A DNA stretch of 64,000 nucleotides from Burkholderiales bacterium (lineage in GTDB: Bacteria > Pseudomonadota > Gammaproteobacteria > Burkholderiales > Burkholderiaceae_C): positions 179,641 through 243,640 of the forward strand of contig JAFKGE010000015.1 of the NCBI GenBank assembly GCA_017307865.1, in the 5' to 3' direction. The notes below the pieces were generated by a model. It did no database searches and was not told where the DNA came from. It was given only the letters and a program-made list of their open reading frames with translations. Positions 37,658 to 46,245 of the stretch are shown here, piece after piece (position 1 is the stretch's first letter; every line of letters starts with the position of its first letter). Made by a program: the position numbers and the translations under genes.

Positions 37658-38479
37658 GTGCCCCCCCTGCCCGCCCTTGCCCGCTGGCTGCGCCGCACCG
37701 TGCGCGGCGCGCCCACGCCCATCCCCGATGCGCTGTGGCAGGCCACGCTGGCGCACTACCCCTTCCTCGCTCGCCTGCCCGCGCCCGAGCAGGCGCGCCT
37801 GCGGCGCCTGGCCACGCACTTTCTGGCGCACAAGGAGTTCAGCGGCGCGCACGGCCTGCAGGTGAGCGACGCCATGGCCGTGGCCGTGGCCGCGCAGGCC
37901 TGCCTGCCGCTGCTGCACCTGGGCCCGGCGGCGACACCGGAGGATGCCCTGTCCTGGTACGACGACTTCGTCGGCATCGTCATGCACCCGGCCGACGCGG
38001 TGGCGGCCCGGCAGGTGATGGACCACGCCGGCGTGGTGCACCACTACGCCGAGGTGCTGGCCGGCGAAGCCATGCAGGACGGCCCCGTCATGCTGAGCTG
38101 GCCGGCCGTGCGGGGCGACGGCGCGGGCACGGCCAGCAGCGTGGTGATCCACGAGTTCGTGCACAAGATGGACATGCAGGCCGGCGGCGCCCACGGCGCG
38201 CCGCCGCTGCCGCGCGGCTTCATGGGCGCCCGCAGCGCGCGCGAGGCCGCCGCCATCTGGGCGCGCACCTGGGCGCCGGCCTACCAGCACTTTCGCGAGC
38301 AGCTGATTCGCGCCGAGCGCTTTGGCGAGCCCCGGCCCTGGCTGGACGCCTACGCCGCCAGCGCGCCGGCGGAATTCTTCGCCGTGGCCTGCGAGGCGCA
38401 CTTCGTCGAGCCCGAGCGCTTTGCGCAGGAGTTTCCGGCCCTCAGCCTGAGCCTGCGCGAATTCTTCAAGCAAAAATAG
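37658..38479 (+). CDS. mtfA: MtfA-family zinc-dependent peptidase
   Basis: This 273-residue protein belongs to the MtfA family (Mlc titration factor), cytoplasmic zinc aminopeptidases. The metal motif is HEFVHKMD, with a downstream Glu in SAPAEFFAVACEAHFVEP. The start is GTG at 37658, 4 bases after the lpxH stop. The last codons (EFFKQK and stop) are part of an interspersed repeat copy read in reverse. Confidence 0.92.
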   Translation: MPPLPALARWLRRTVRGAPTPIPDALWQATLAHYPFLARLPAPEQARLRRLATHFLAHKEFSGAHGLQVSDAMAVAVAAQACLPLLHLGPAATPEDALSWYDDFVGIVMHPADAVAARQVMDHAGVVHHYAEVLAGEAMQDGPVMLSWPAVRGDGAGTASSVVIHEFVHKMDMQAGGAHGAPPLPRGFMGARSAREAAAIWARTWAPAYQHFREQLIRAERFGEPRPWLDAYAASAPAEFFAVACEAHFVEPERFAQEFPALSLSLREFFKQK

Positions 38480-38527
38480 CCCGCAGCGCCCGTCAATCAA
38501 GCGCAGACAGCTATCGAATAAATAGCT
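38467..38527 (-). repeat. Interspersed repeat at the mtfA 3' end
   Basis: On the minus strand it reads TTCGATAGCTGTCTGCGCTT, then GACGGGCGCTGCGGGC, then TATTTTTGCTTGAAG. This is one of the best-preserved copies and includes the mtfA stop codon. Confidence 0.8.
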
Positions 38528-39179
38528 ACTGCCCCGCCGCGATCTGCCGCAGCGCCTGCTCGAACACCTCGGGTGGCTGCCCGCCCGAGATCAGGTGGCG
38601 CTGGTTGATGACCACCGCCGGCACCGACTGGATGCCCGCCATCTGCCAGCGCCGCTCGGCCGTGCGCACGGCGTCGGCAAACTCGTCGCCGGCCAAAATC
38701 TGCCGCGCCCGCGCCTCGTCCAGCCCCGCCGCACGCACCGCGGCCAGCAGCACCTCGTCATGGTCGACGCGCTCGGCGCGGCCGTGATAGGCCTCCATCA
38801 GCGCGCGCTTGAGCGCCAGTTGCCGCTCGGCGCCCTCCAGCCCGGCCCAGTGCAGCAGCCGGTGCGCGTTGAAGGTGTTGACGATGCGCCCGCGCCCGTC
38901 GGGCTTGAAGGCAAAACCCACCGCCGCGCCGCGCTCGGCGATGGTGGCGCGGATCTGCGCCTGCTGCGCCGGCGTGGAGCCGTATTTGCGCCCCAGGTGC
39001 TCGCCGGAGTCCTCGCCCTCGGGCGCCATGTCGGGGTTGAGCTCGAAGGGCTGAAAGTGCAGCTCGGCCTGCACCGCGTCGGCGCTGCGCGCCAGCGCCT
39101 GCTGCAGCGAGGCCAGACCCACCGCGCACCAGGGGCAGGCCACGTCGGAAACGAAATCGATGCGCATCGGGGTCGGCAT
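38526..39179 (-). CDS. DsbA-family oxidoreductase (FrnE-like)
   Basis: This 217-residue thioredoxin-fold protein has no signal peptide and a CPWC active site (Cys15, Cys18) in FVSDVACPWCAVG. The helical insert and the cis-Pro region (GIQSVPAVVINQRHLISGGQ) match the FrnE/2-hydroxychromene isomerase-like subgroup. The start at 39179 follows AAAGGATTTGTTTC. It is a probable cytoplasmic disulfide oxidoreductase. It converges with mtfA. Confidence 0.93.
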   Translation of the reverse strand: MPTPMRIDFVSDVACPWCAVGLASLQQALARSADAVQAELHFQPFELNPDMAPEGEDSGEHLGRKYGSTPAQQAQIRATIAERGAAVGFAFKPDGRGRIVNTFNAHRLLHWAGLEGAERQLALKRALMEAYHGRAERVDHDEVLLAAVRAAGLDEARARQILAGDEFADAVRTAERRWQMAGIQSVPAVVINQRHLISGGQPPEVFEQALRQIAAGQ

Positions 39180-39204
39180 GAAACAAATCCTTTGCAATGA
39201 AAAT

Positions 39205-39259
39205 GAGAGCTTCTCGCGCTTGATGGACACCGGCTGCAGCCCGATTTGGCTTGAAAATC
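39205..39259 (+). repeat. Interspersed repeat between the DsbA-like and hydrolase genes
   Basis: GAGAGCTTCTCGCGCTTGAT, then CGGCTGCAGCCCGATTTGGC and TTGAAAATC match the family. It ends at the stop codon of the alpha/beta hydrolase. Confidence 0.7.
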
Positions 39260-40154
39260 AGCTTGCCAACGCACGACCGAGCGCGGCGTTGAAGGCCTCC
39301 GGCGCCTCGAACTGAACCCAATGACCTGCGCCCTCGATCAGCTGCAGGCCGCGAAAGTCGGGCGCGGCGGCGGCAAAGGCCGCGGCCAATTGCCGCACGT
39401 GAGGCACGTACAGCGCGTCCTGCGCGCCGTAGATGGCGTGCACCGGGCACCTCAGGCCCGCCAGCGTGCGCGCCAGCCAGTCGGCAAACGTGCGGCGCCG
39501 GCGCGGCAGGCGGTCGCGCACCACGTTGGCGGCGTGCAGCTCCAGCGCCAGCGCGTCGATGGCGCGCGCGTCGTGCAGCATCAGCACCGCCAGGTTGTGG
39601 CGGTGGTGCTCCAGCTGCTGCGCGCGCGTGGGCAGGTGGCGCCAGGCCTTGAGCTGCACCGGCCGCCCGCCCGCCACGCCCATGGCCGGCGCGCCCACCA
39701 GCACCAGGCGCCGCGCCAGTTCGGGCTGGGCCGCCAGCAGCCGCGCCGACACCAGCCCGCCGAGCGAAAAGCCGACCAGGTCGACCGCCACACCCGGCAC
39801 CAGCGCGCGCAGCCCCGCGGCCAGCGGAGCGGCCATGGCGTCGGCGTCGTTGCCGGTGGCCGGCGGATCGGAGTCGCCGAACCCCGGCATGTCCGCCGCC
39901 AGCACCCAGCGGCCGGCGTCCAGCAGCGGCACGATGTTCTTCACCCAGTGCGTCCACGAGCCGCTGCCGCCGTGCAGCAGCACCACCGGCGGCGCACCAT
40001 CGGGCGTGCCCCAGGCGTGCCACACCACGCGTTCGCTGCCGGCGCCCGTCACCTGCCGCTGGCCGGCCAGCAGGCGCGCGCGCACGGCGGGTGGCAGGGC
40101 TTGCGGCACGTCGGGAGGGTTGTGCGTGCTCATGTCCATCGGGTGCTCATTCAT
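39258..40154 (-). CDS. Alpha/beta hydrolase
   Basis: This 298-residue serine hydrolase has oxyanion segment LLHGGSGSWTHWVKN, nucleophile elbow GFSLGG, catalytic Asp region in YGAQDALYVP and His in IEGAGHWVQFE. It looks like a MhpC/BphD-type C-C or ester hydrolase, with the substrate unknown. The start overlaps the S4 protein gene by 8 bases. Met6 or Met8 are possible alternatives. Confidence 0.9.
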   Translation of the reverse strand: MNEHPMDMSTHNPPDVPQALPPAVRARLLAGQRQVTGAGSERVVWHAWGTPDGAPPVVLLHGGSGSWTHWVKNIVPLLDAGRWVLAADMPGFGDSDPPATGNDADAMAAPLAAGLRALVPGVAVDLVGFSLGGLVSARLLAAQPELARRLVLVGAPAMGVAGGRPVQLKAWRHLPTRAQQLEHHRHNLAVLMLHDARAIDALALELHAANVVRDRLPRRRRTFADWLARTLAGLRCPVHAIYGAQDALYVPHVRQLAAAFAAAAPDFRGLQLIEGAGHWVQFEAPEAFNAALGRALAS

Positions 40155-40575
40155 CCAATGCCGCCGACCAGCGCTGATCCCAATCGGCGCGGCGCTGGCC
40201 GTCCAGCGCGCGGCGTTCGCGCTTGGTGGGGCGGCCCTGGGTGATGCTGTGCGCCGGCTCGGGCGCCAGGCGGCGCTGGGCGGCGGCCTGTTCGCGCGCG
40301 GCCACGCTGGGCGCGGTCTCGGCGTACAACTGCTGCGCCACCGGCGCCGGCCCGCGCTGGGCGCTGAGAGCCAGCACCCGAACCTCGCGCTCCAGCTCGC
40401 CCTGGCGCACGTGCACCAGGTCGCCCACCTTCAGCTCGCGCGCCGGCTTGACGGCGCTGCCGCCGAACTGCACGCGCGCGCGCTCGATGGCCTGCACGGC
40501 CAGGGCGCGGGTCTTGAAAAAGCGCGCGGCCCACAGCCACTTGTCGATGCGTTGGCGCTCCAAGGGTTCGGTCAT
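40147..40575 (-). CDS. hslR: S4-domain RNA-binding protein (Hsp15-like)
   Basis: This 142-residue protein has an N-terminal S4 domain (RIDKWLWAARFFKTRALAVQ) and a basic C-terminus (GRPTKRERRALDGQRRADWD), as in Hsp15, which rescues stalled 50S-nascent chain complexes. Length is normal. It overlaps the hydrolase start. Confidence 0.93.
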   Translation of the reverse strand: MTEPLERQRIDKWLWAARFFKTRALAVQAIERARVQFGGSAVKPARELKVGDLVHVRQGELEREVRVLALSAQRGPAPVAQQLYAETAPSVAAREQAAAQRRLAPEPAHSITQGRPTKRERRALDGQRRADWDQRWSAALDE

Positions 40576-40639
40576 GGTCAGGCCTCATTGTGCCGCCGGC
40601 AGGGCGGCGGCGCCGGGTCGCACGGCCGTGATCCCTGCC

Positions 40640-40658
40640 ATATCGACCGCATCGATAT
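40640..40658. promoter_or_regulatory. Candidate operator (ATATCGA/TCGATAT dyad) upstream of the Bug gene
   Basis: A perfect 7 bp inverted repeat with a CCGCA spacer lies about 90-105 bases before the Bug gene. The LysR regulator nearby or another regulator could use it. No direct support exists. Confidence 0.35.
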
Positions 40659-40744
40659 CTGATCGGCCCGCACGGGCCTATTCCGGGGCGCGGGCCTTGC
40701 CTAAGCTGGGGGCCGGCCTTGACCACGGACAACAGGAGACACCC

Positions 40745-41695
40745 ATGCAGACTCGGCGAACACTCGTCACCCTGGCGCTCGGCGCCCTCATCGGCGGCGC
40801 GGCCTGGGGGCAGGAGCCGATCGAGATCATCGTGCCGGCCGGCGCCGGCAGCGCGCCGGACATCATTGCGCGCATCGTCGGCGACGAGCTGAGCACCCGG
40901 CTCAAGCGCCCGGTGGTCGTCAACAACCGGCCGGGCGCCGGCGGCATCATCGCGGTGATGGCGGCCAAGTCGGCCAGCAACCCCGACACCCTGCTGCTGG
41001 CGCAGGCGGCGGTGGTCACCGTCACCCCGCTCACCTACCGCGCGGCCAAATACGACCTCGAAACCGACATGGAGCCGGTGCTCTCGGTGGCCGACACACC
41101 CATGATGTTCGTCGCCAACGCCGAGCACGGGCCCAAGACGCTGGCCGACGCGCTGGCCGCGGCGCGCAAGGACCCGGGCGCGGTGGCGCTGACGACCACC
41201 AGCCGCGGCTCGATTCCGCACCTGACGGCCGAGCTGCTGGTGCAAACCACCGGCGCGCCCTTCAACATCGTGCCCACCGCCACCACTGGGCAGGGCATCC
41301 AGACGGTGGTCGGCGGCGAGGCGGCCATGACGGTCAACGGCGTGGCGCCCCTGCTGCCGCTGGTCAAGTCCGGGCGCCTGAAGGGACTGGCGGTGACCTC
41401 GGCCAAGGTGCTGCCGGGCCTGGAGGGCTACCCGCTGGCCAAGGACATCGTGCCCGGCCTGCAGGCCACCGGCTGGTTCATGCTGTTTGCCAGGAAGGGC
41501 ACGCCCAGCGCGCGCGTGCAGCAGATCAACCAGATCGTCAACACCGCGCTGCAGTCGCCCGCCGTGGTGGACAAGCTGGGCAAGACGGCCAACTACCCGC
41601 TGGGCGGCTCGCCGGCCGATGCGCGCGCCTTTCTGAAGCAGGAAAAGGCGCTGTGGTCGGGCATCGTGAAGAACACCGACATCCACCCCGAATGA
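40745..41695 (+). CDS. Bug/TctC-family periplasmic substrate-binding protein
   Basis: This 316-residue tripartite tricarboxylate transporter receptor has a signal peptide (TLVTLALGALIGGAAWGQ) and the Bug core (IEIIVPAGAGSAPDIIARIV, LKRPVVVNNRPGAGGIIAVM, GLEGYPLAKDIVP). No TctA/TctB membrane genes are adjacent, which is common for the expanded Bug family in Comamonadaceae. It follows GACAACAGGAGACACCC. The ligand is unknown, perhaps the substrate of the amidohydrolase next door. Confidence 0.93.
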   Translation: MQTRRTLVTLALGALIGGAAWGQEPIEIIVPAGAGSAPDIIARIVGDELSTRLKRPVVVNNRPGAGGIIAVMAAKSASNPDTLLLAQAAVVTVTPLTYRAAKYDLETDMEPVLSVADTPMMFVANAEHGPKTLADALAAARKDPGAVALTTTSRGSIPHLTAELLVQTTGAPFNIVPTATTGQGIQTVVGGEAAMTVNGVAPLLPLVKSGRLKGLAVTSAKVLPGLEGYPLAKDIVPGLQATGWFMLFARKGTPSARVQQINQIVNTALQSPAVVDKLGKTANYPLGGSPADARAFLKQEKALWSGIVKNTDIHPE

Positions 41696-41717
41696 CTTTC
41701 TTGCCGAGACGCCGCCC

Positions 41718-42650
41718 ATGAGCCCGACCCGCATCGACACCCACCACCACATCGTCCCGCCCAGCTACAAGGCCTGGCTGGCCAGCCAGGGCATCGCCGC
41801 CGGCGGCCGCGCCATTCCCGACTGGTCGGCCGATGCCGCGCTCGAGCTGATGGCCAGCATCGGCGTGGCGCGCAGCATCCTGTCGGTGTCCACCCCCGGC
41901 GTGCACCTGGGCGACGACGCGCTGGCGCGGCGCTGGGCGCGCGAGGTGAACGAGTTCGCCGCCCGCGTGCGCGCCGATCGGCCGGCGCAGTTCGGCTTCT
42001 TCGCCACCCTGACGCTGCCCGACGTGGACGGCGCCATCGCCGAGGCCGCGCACGCCTTCGACGTGCTGGGCGCCGACGGCGTGGTGCTGCTGGCCAGCGT
42101 GCGCGGCGCCTACCTGGGCGACGCCGCCTTCGAGCCGCTGATGGCTGAGCTGGACCGGCGCGCGGCGGTGGTCTTCGTGCACCCGTCGGAGCTGAACGCG
42201 CCGCCGGTGCCGGGCATCCCGCCCTTCGCGGCCGACTTTTTGCTGGACACCACGCGCGCGGCCATCCACATGGCGCGCGCCGGCTGGCTGGAGCGCTACC
42301 CGCGCGTGCGCATCATCCTGTCGCACGCCGGCGGCTTCGTGCCCTACGCGGCCGAGCGCATCGCGCGCAGCTGCTCCGAGCGCGGCGACACCGCGCACGG
42401 CATCGAGCGCCTGCGCCGCTACTGGTTCGACACCGCGCTCAGCAGCAGCGCCTATGCCCTGCCCTCGCTGCTGGCCTTTGCCGACCCGACGCACATCACT
42501 TTCGGCAGCGACTGGCCCTACGCGCCGGCCGAGCGCTCGCGGCACTTCGCGCAGCTGCTGGACGTCTACCCGCTGACGCCCGAGCAGCGCCGCGCCATCG
42601 ACCACGACAACGCGCAGGCGCTGTTCGGCCCCGGGCGCGCCGCGGCATAA
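41718..42650 (+). CDS. ACMSD-like amidohydrolase (amidohydrolase_2 family)
   Basis: This 310-residue TIM-barrel metal hydrolase or decarboxylase has metal motif HHH (His9, His11 in IDTHHHIVPP), His in VFVHPSE and ILSHAGGFVPY, and Asp in FGSDWPYAP. Relatives include 2-amino-3-carboxymuconate semialdehyde decarboxylase and gamma-resorcylate decarboxylase. It follows the Bug gene by 22 bases, probably in one operon. The stop codon TAA touches a short inverted-repeat element. Confidence 0.9.
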   Translation: MSPTRIDTHHHIVPPSYKAWLASQGIAAGGRAIPDWSADAALELMASIGVARSILSVSTPGVHLGDDALARRWAREVNEFAARVRADRPAQFGFFATLTLPDVDGAIAEAAHAFDVLGADGVVLLASVRGAYLGDAAFEPLMAELDRRAAVVFVHPSELNAPPVPGIPPFAADFLLDTTRAAIHMARAGWLERYPRVRIILSHAGGFVPYAAERIARSCSERGDTAHGIERLRRYWFDTALSSSAYALPSLLAFADPTHITFGSDWPYAPAERSRHFAQLLDVYPLTPEQRRAIDHDNAQALFGPGRAAA

Positions 42651-42811
42651 GGCAATGCTGAACAAGTCCCACGCGCGCCGCGCATCCCCGCTTTGTGCGG
42701 TCTGCGGCGTTGCAAATCCTCGCGATAGCTGCGGCTATCGCTGCGGTTTGCGCCTTGCAGCCCATCCCAAACCAGGGCGCGCGCCATCGCAGTGACTTAT
42801 TCAGCATCGCC
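42651..42811. mobile_element. Putative MITE-like element with 18 bp terminal inverted repeats
   Basis: The ends GGCAATGCTGAACAAGTC (42651-42668) and, inverted, GGCGATGCTGAATAAGTC (42794-42811) match in 16 of 18 positions. TAA lies directly at the left junction and one base beyond the right one, which may be a target duplication. The ~160 bp interior has another dyad (GCGATAGCTGCGGCTATCGC) and no gene. It lies between convergent genes and begins just after the amidohydrolase stop. The assignment as a non-autonomous transposon relic is inferred from structure. Confidence 0.65.
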
Positions 42812-42820
42812 CTAAGGCCG

Positions 42821-43738
42821 TCAGGCGCGCACGCTGCCCGGCGACAAATCGCCCACCAGCAGCTCGCGCAGCCAGCGCAGGCCGGCGTCGTCGTTGAAGC
42901 GGCGGTGCCAGTACAGGCGCACGGTGCTGGGCGGCAGCTTGAAGGGCAGCGGCAGCAGCGCCAGCGCGCCATGCGCGTTGAACACCTCGGCCAGCTGCGT
43001 GGGCACCACCGCCAAAAACTCGCCCTGCGCCAGCAGCGGCGGCACCATCAGGTACGAGGGCAGTTCCAGCAGTTCGCGGCGCTGCAGCTGCTGCGCGGCC
43101 AGCAGCTCGGTGATCGTGTCCTGCACGCCCGAGTGGCCGTGTACCACCAGCTGCGGCGTGTCGGCAAAGCGGCGCAGGCTCAGGCGCCGGCCCGCCAGCG
43201 CATGCGTGCGACTGACCACCGCGACGAAGTGCCGGTCGTACAGGCGCCGCTGGATCAGGGTGGGCGGCAGGCGCGGAAAACTGCCCACGGCCAAGTCGAC
43301 CGCGCCATCGGCCAGCGCCTGGCCCAGGCTGGCCGGCTCCATCACCCGCAGCGCCAGGCGCACGTGCGGCGCCCGCGCGCGCACCGCGTGCACGATGCGC
43401 GGCCACAGCACGTAGGCGCCGACGTCGGTGTGCGCGATGCGGAACTCGCGCTGCGCCGTGGCGGCGTCGAAGCGGGGCGTGGCCAGCACCTGGTCGCGCA
43501 CCCGCTCCAGGATGTCGGCCAGCGGCGCGGCCAGCGCGGCGGCGCGCGCCGTCGGGCGCAGCCCGCGCCCGGTGCGCACGAACAGCTCGTCGCCCAGCTG
43601 CTGGCGCAGGCGGGCCAGGGCCGAGCTGAGGGTGGACTGGCTGACGTCGAGTTCGCGCGCCGCGCGCGTGGCGCTGCGCTGGCGCAGCAGCGCGTCCAGC
43701 ACCGGCAGCAGGTTGAGATCGACGCCCTTGAGGTCCAC
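42821..43738 (-). CDS. LysR-family transcriptional regulator
   Basis: This 305-residue regulator has an N-terminal winged helix (VDLNLLPVLDALLRQRSATR, ELDVSQSTLSSALARLRQQL) and a two-lobed effector domain of the NodD/PcpR subgroup (FRIAHTDVGAYVLWPRIVHA). The start is GTG at 43738, with GCGGAAGC upstream. It converges on the Bug-amidohydrolase pair and may control it, though no gene is divergent from it. Confidence 0.93.
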   Translation of the reverse strand: MDLKGVDLNLLPVLDALLRQRSATRAARELDVSQSTLSSALARLRQQLGDELFVRTGRGLRPTARAAALAAPLADILERVRDQVLATPRFDAATAQREFRIAHTDVGAYVLWPRIVHAVRARAPHVRLALRVMEPASLGQALADGAVDLAVGSFPRLPPTLIQRRLYDRHFVAVVSRTHALAGRRLSLRRFADTPQLVVHGHSGVQDTITELLAAQQLQRRELLELPSYLMVPPLLAQGEFLAVVPTQLAEVFNAHGALALLPLPFKLPPSTVRLYWHRRFNDDAGLRWLRELLVGDLSPGSVRA

Positions 43739-43772
43739 GTCAATGCTTCCGCTGCGGCGCGCCAGCGGTCAA

Positions 43773-43836
43773 CAAATTCAAGCCGAATCGTGCTCTGACG
43801 CCCATGGATCAAGCGCGGACAGCTATTTAAACGATA
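43773..43836 (-). repeat. Interspersed repeat upstream of the LysR gene
   Basis: On the minus strand: AAATAGCTGTCCGCGCTTGA, then CATGGGCGTCAGAGC and GATTCGGCTTGAATTTG. It lies in the gap between the uspA 3' end and the lysR start. Confidence 0.7.
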
Positions 43837-43858
43837 GCGATCGGCACGAGCCCCTGGA

Positions 43859-43947
43859 CGTCACCGCCGGCTGCCTGCGGGCCGCGCGCTCACGGCGCCC
43901 GCATCAGCACCGGCACCCCGGCCGCGCGCAGGCAGCCGGCGGTGACG
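43859..43947 (-). repeat. 21 bp perfect inverted repeat spanning the uspA stop codon
   Basis: CGTCACCGCCGGCTGCCTGC plus G (43859-43879) is repeated exactly in inverted form at 43927-43947 inside the last codons of uspA (VTAGCLRA). The loop is 47 bases and holds the stop. It would form a very stable hairpin in the uspA mRNA. No T-run follows. Confidence 0.85.
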
Positions 43948-44711
43948 CTGCCCAGCAGCGCGGTCTTCAGCGCGGTGCGGCCGTGCGTGGCCATGGCCAG
44001 GATGACGTCGCGCCGGCCGCTGATGTAGCCGGTGATGGCCTCGGCCGGCTCGCCGTGCAGCACCTCCCAGTCGGCGGGCACCTGGTAGCGCTCGGACAAG
44101 GTGCGCGCCTGGTTGCGCACATAGCCCGACTCCAGTCCTTTCATGTCGTCGCTGTGCGGCATGTCGCTGCCCGAGAACTGGCGCGGGTCGACCACGCCGA
44201 CGATCTCCAGCTCGGCGCCGATGCGCTTGGCCAGCTCGCCGGCCTGCGGGATCATGGCCTCGGACAGCTCGGTGCCGTCCAGCGGCAGCACCACGCTGCG
44301 CACCTTCAGCGCCGCCGCGCCGACCTGGGCCTGGCCGGTGGGGCGGTACACCAGCACCGGCTCGCCGCCACTGGCGCGCACCACGTTCAAGGCCACGCTG
44401 CCCAGCATGGGCAGCAGCAGGCCCGAGCGCCCGTGCGAGGTGATGGCCACCAGCGTGCCGGGCACCTGGCGCGCGTGCGCCAGGATGGCCGTGGCCACGT
44501 CGCCGGGCGCCACCACGCATTCGCCCTGGGCGCCGTGCGCCGCCGCCAGCCGCTGCAGATAGGCCTCGGCCTCGGGCGCGTCGGCCGCCTTGTCGACCAC
44601 GCGCAGCAGCGTCAGCGCGCTGCCGGCTGCCGCCGCCAGGCCGGCCGCGTAGGCCATGATTTCTTCCGAATAGGACGAGCCATCCAGGGTCACCAAAATG
44701 CGTTCGTACAC
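43890..44711 (-). CDS. Tandem universal stress protein (UspA family)
   Basis: This 273-residue protein has two Usp domains. The first starts YERILVTLDGSSYSEEIMAY and ends in the ATP-binding type SHGRSGLLLPMLGSVA. The second starts VRSVVLPLDGTELSEAMIPQ and ends ATHGRTALKTALLGSVTAG. GTG 44711 is chosen because GGAGG lies 8 bases upstream. An earlier in-frame GTG overlaps that site. Its 3' end is duplicated in inverted form just downstream. Confidence 0.92.
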   Translation of the reverse strand: MYERILVTLDGSSYSEEIMAYAAGLAAAAGSALTLLRVVDKAADAPEAEAYLQRLAAAHGAQGECVVAPGDVATAILAHARQVPGTLVAITSHGRSGLLLPMLGSVALNVVRASGGEPVLVYRPTGQAQVGAAALKVRSVVLPLDGTELSEAMIPQAGELAKRIGAELEIVGVVDPRQFSGSDMPHSDDMKGLESGYVRNQARTLSERYQVPADWEVLHGEPAEAITGYISGRRDVILAMATHGRTALKTALLGSVTAGCLRAAGVPVLMRAP

Positions 44712-44815
44712 AGCAAGCACCTCCAGGTCGTGGGTTGTTGTCGGGCCGATTCAGTGTAGGGCAATCGCGCCGGCCGCGGCCATGCGCGGGCCGCCGGCGG
44801 CCCGCGCCGCATGAT

Positions 44816-46237
44816 TCAGATCAAGCGCTCGATCCGGCGCGCGCGCCACACCAGCCGATAAAACGCGCTTTGCAGCAGCAGCATGACGCAGAACACCACC
44901 GGATACGACATCCACACGCCCGGCAGCCCGAAGTGTGCCGACAGCAAGTGCGCCGCCGGCAGCTGCACCAGCACGATCGAGGCCACGCTGATGCCGGTGG
45001 GCACCCACACCGTGCCGCTGGCGCGCATCACGCCCGCCACCACGGCCTGCATGCCGAACACCACGCTGCCCCACAGCATCACCTGCAGCAGGCCCTGCGC
45101 CATCACCAGCACGGGCGGCGTGGTGATGAAAAAGCCCAGCAGCCAGCGCGACAGCCCATAGCCCAGCAGCACCAGCGCGCCGGTCAGCACGGCGTTCAGC
45201 AGCAGCCCGGTGCGCACGATGGCCGACAGGCGCTCGGTGCGGCCCGCGCCGATGGCCTGCGCCCCCAGGATCGAGGCCGTGATGGCGATCGACAGCGCGG
45301 GAAACTGCACGTAGTTGACGATCTGGTTGACCGCGCCGTAGGCCGCCGTGGCGTCGGCGCCGTAGCCGTTGACCAGACCCAGGATGGCCAGCTCGGCCAT
45401 GGCGATGGTCACCATCTGCACGCCGGTGGGCACGCCGATGCGCAGCACCGCGCGCAGCAGCTGCGGTTTGATGCGCAGCGCGCGCAGCAGTTCGGCGTCG
45501 GGCGCCAGCGGGTGATTCTTGCGGCGCAGATACACCCACAAGAAGGCCAGCGCCAGCGCGAACGACACCCAGCCGGCCACGGCGGCGCTGACCACGCCCA
45601 GGCGCGGCAGGCCCAGCCAGCCGCGGATCAGCGCCGGCGTGACCAGCAGGCCCACCGTGGTCGACAGGCACAGCGCCAGCAGCGGCGTCACCGTGTCGCC
45701 CACGCCGCGCAGCAGCTGCGTGTACAGGATGAACACCAGCAGCAGCGGCATGGCGAGCATCATCACCCGCGCGTAGGCCACGGCGTCGGGCAGCAGCTCG
45801 GGCGCCGTGCCCAGCGCCACCAGCGCCGGGCGCGCAAACGACTCGCCCAGCACGGCCGCGCCCAGGCCGATCAGGCCGCCCAGCGCCAGCGCGGTGCCGG
45901 CGATGGCCTTGACCTTGTGCGGCTCGCGCGCGCCCCAGGCCTGGCCGATCAGCACCGAGGCGCCAGCCCCCACGCCGATGACCAGCGCGATGAAGAAGAA
46001 CACCACCGGGAACATGCCGGCCACGGCGGCCAGCGCATCGGTGCCCAGCATCTGCCCGATGTAGACCCCGTTCACGCTGCCCGACAGCGACTGCAGGATG
46101 TTGGCCAGCACCATGGGGCCCAGAAAGGCCAGGTAGGTGCGCCACAGCGGGCGCTCGGGCCGGGCGGCGAGTGCCGGCGTTGCCTGCGCCGCGCGGGCGG
46201 GCGGGTCGGCCGCCTGGGCGTCGTCGATGCGGTTCAT
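44816..46237 (-). CDS. MATE-family efflux transporter
   Basis: This 473-residue membrane protein has about twelve hydrophobic segments in two MATE halves (TYLAFLGPMVLANILQSLSG, VGAGASVLIGQAWGAREPHK; second half GVPTGVQMVTIAMAELAILG, ILGAQAIGAGRTERLS). It is a Na+ or H+ coupled exporter of drugs or metabolites. ATG 46237 is preferred to a TTG upstream. It lies just 8 bases after the DUF2239 stop on the same strand. Confidence 0.93.
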   Translation of the reverse strand: MNRIDDAQAADPPARAAQATPALAARPERPLWRTYLAFLGPMVLANILQSLSGSVNGVYIGQMLGTDALAAVAGMFPVVFFFIALVIGVGAGASVLIGQAWGAREPHKVKAIAGTALALGGLIGLGAAVLGESFARPALVALGTAPELLPDAVAYARVMMLAMPLLLVFILYTQLLRGVGDTVTPLLALCLSTTVGLLVTPALIRGWLGLPRLGVVSAAVAGWVSFALALAFLWVYLRRKNHPLAPDAELLRALRIKPQLLRAVLRIGVPTGVQMVTIAMAELAILGLVNGYGADATAAYGAVNQIVNYVQFPALSIAITASILGAQAIGAGRTERLSAIVRTGLLLNAVLTGALVLLGYGLSRWLLGFFITTPPVLVMAQGLLQVMLWGSVVFGMQAVVAGVMRASGTVWVPTGISVASIVLVQLPAAHLLSAHFGLPGVWMSYPVVFCVMLLLQSAFYRLVWRARRIERLI

Positions 46238-46245
46238 GCCGACCC

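Noticed and set aside
42651..42811. Possible small protein gene between the amidohydrolase and lysR
   Set aside because: The short frames are made of the terminal repeats and lack a ribosome site. The inverted ends explain the segment better.
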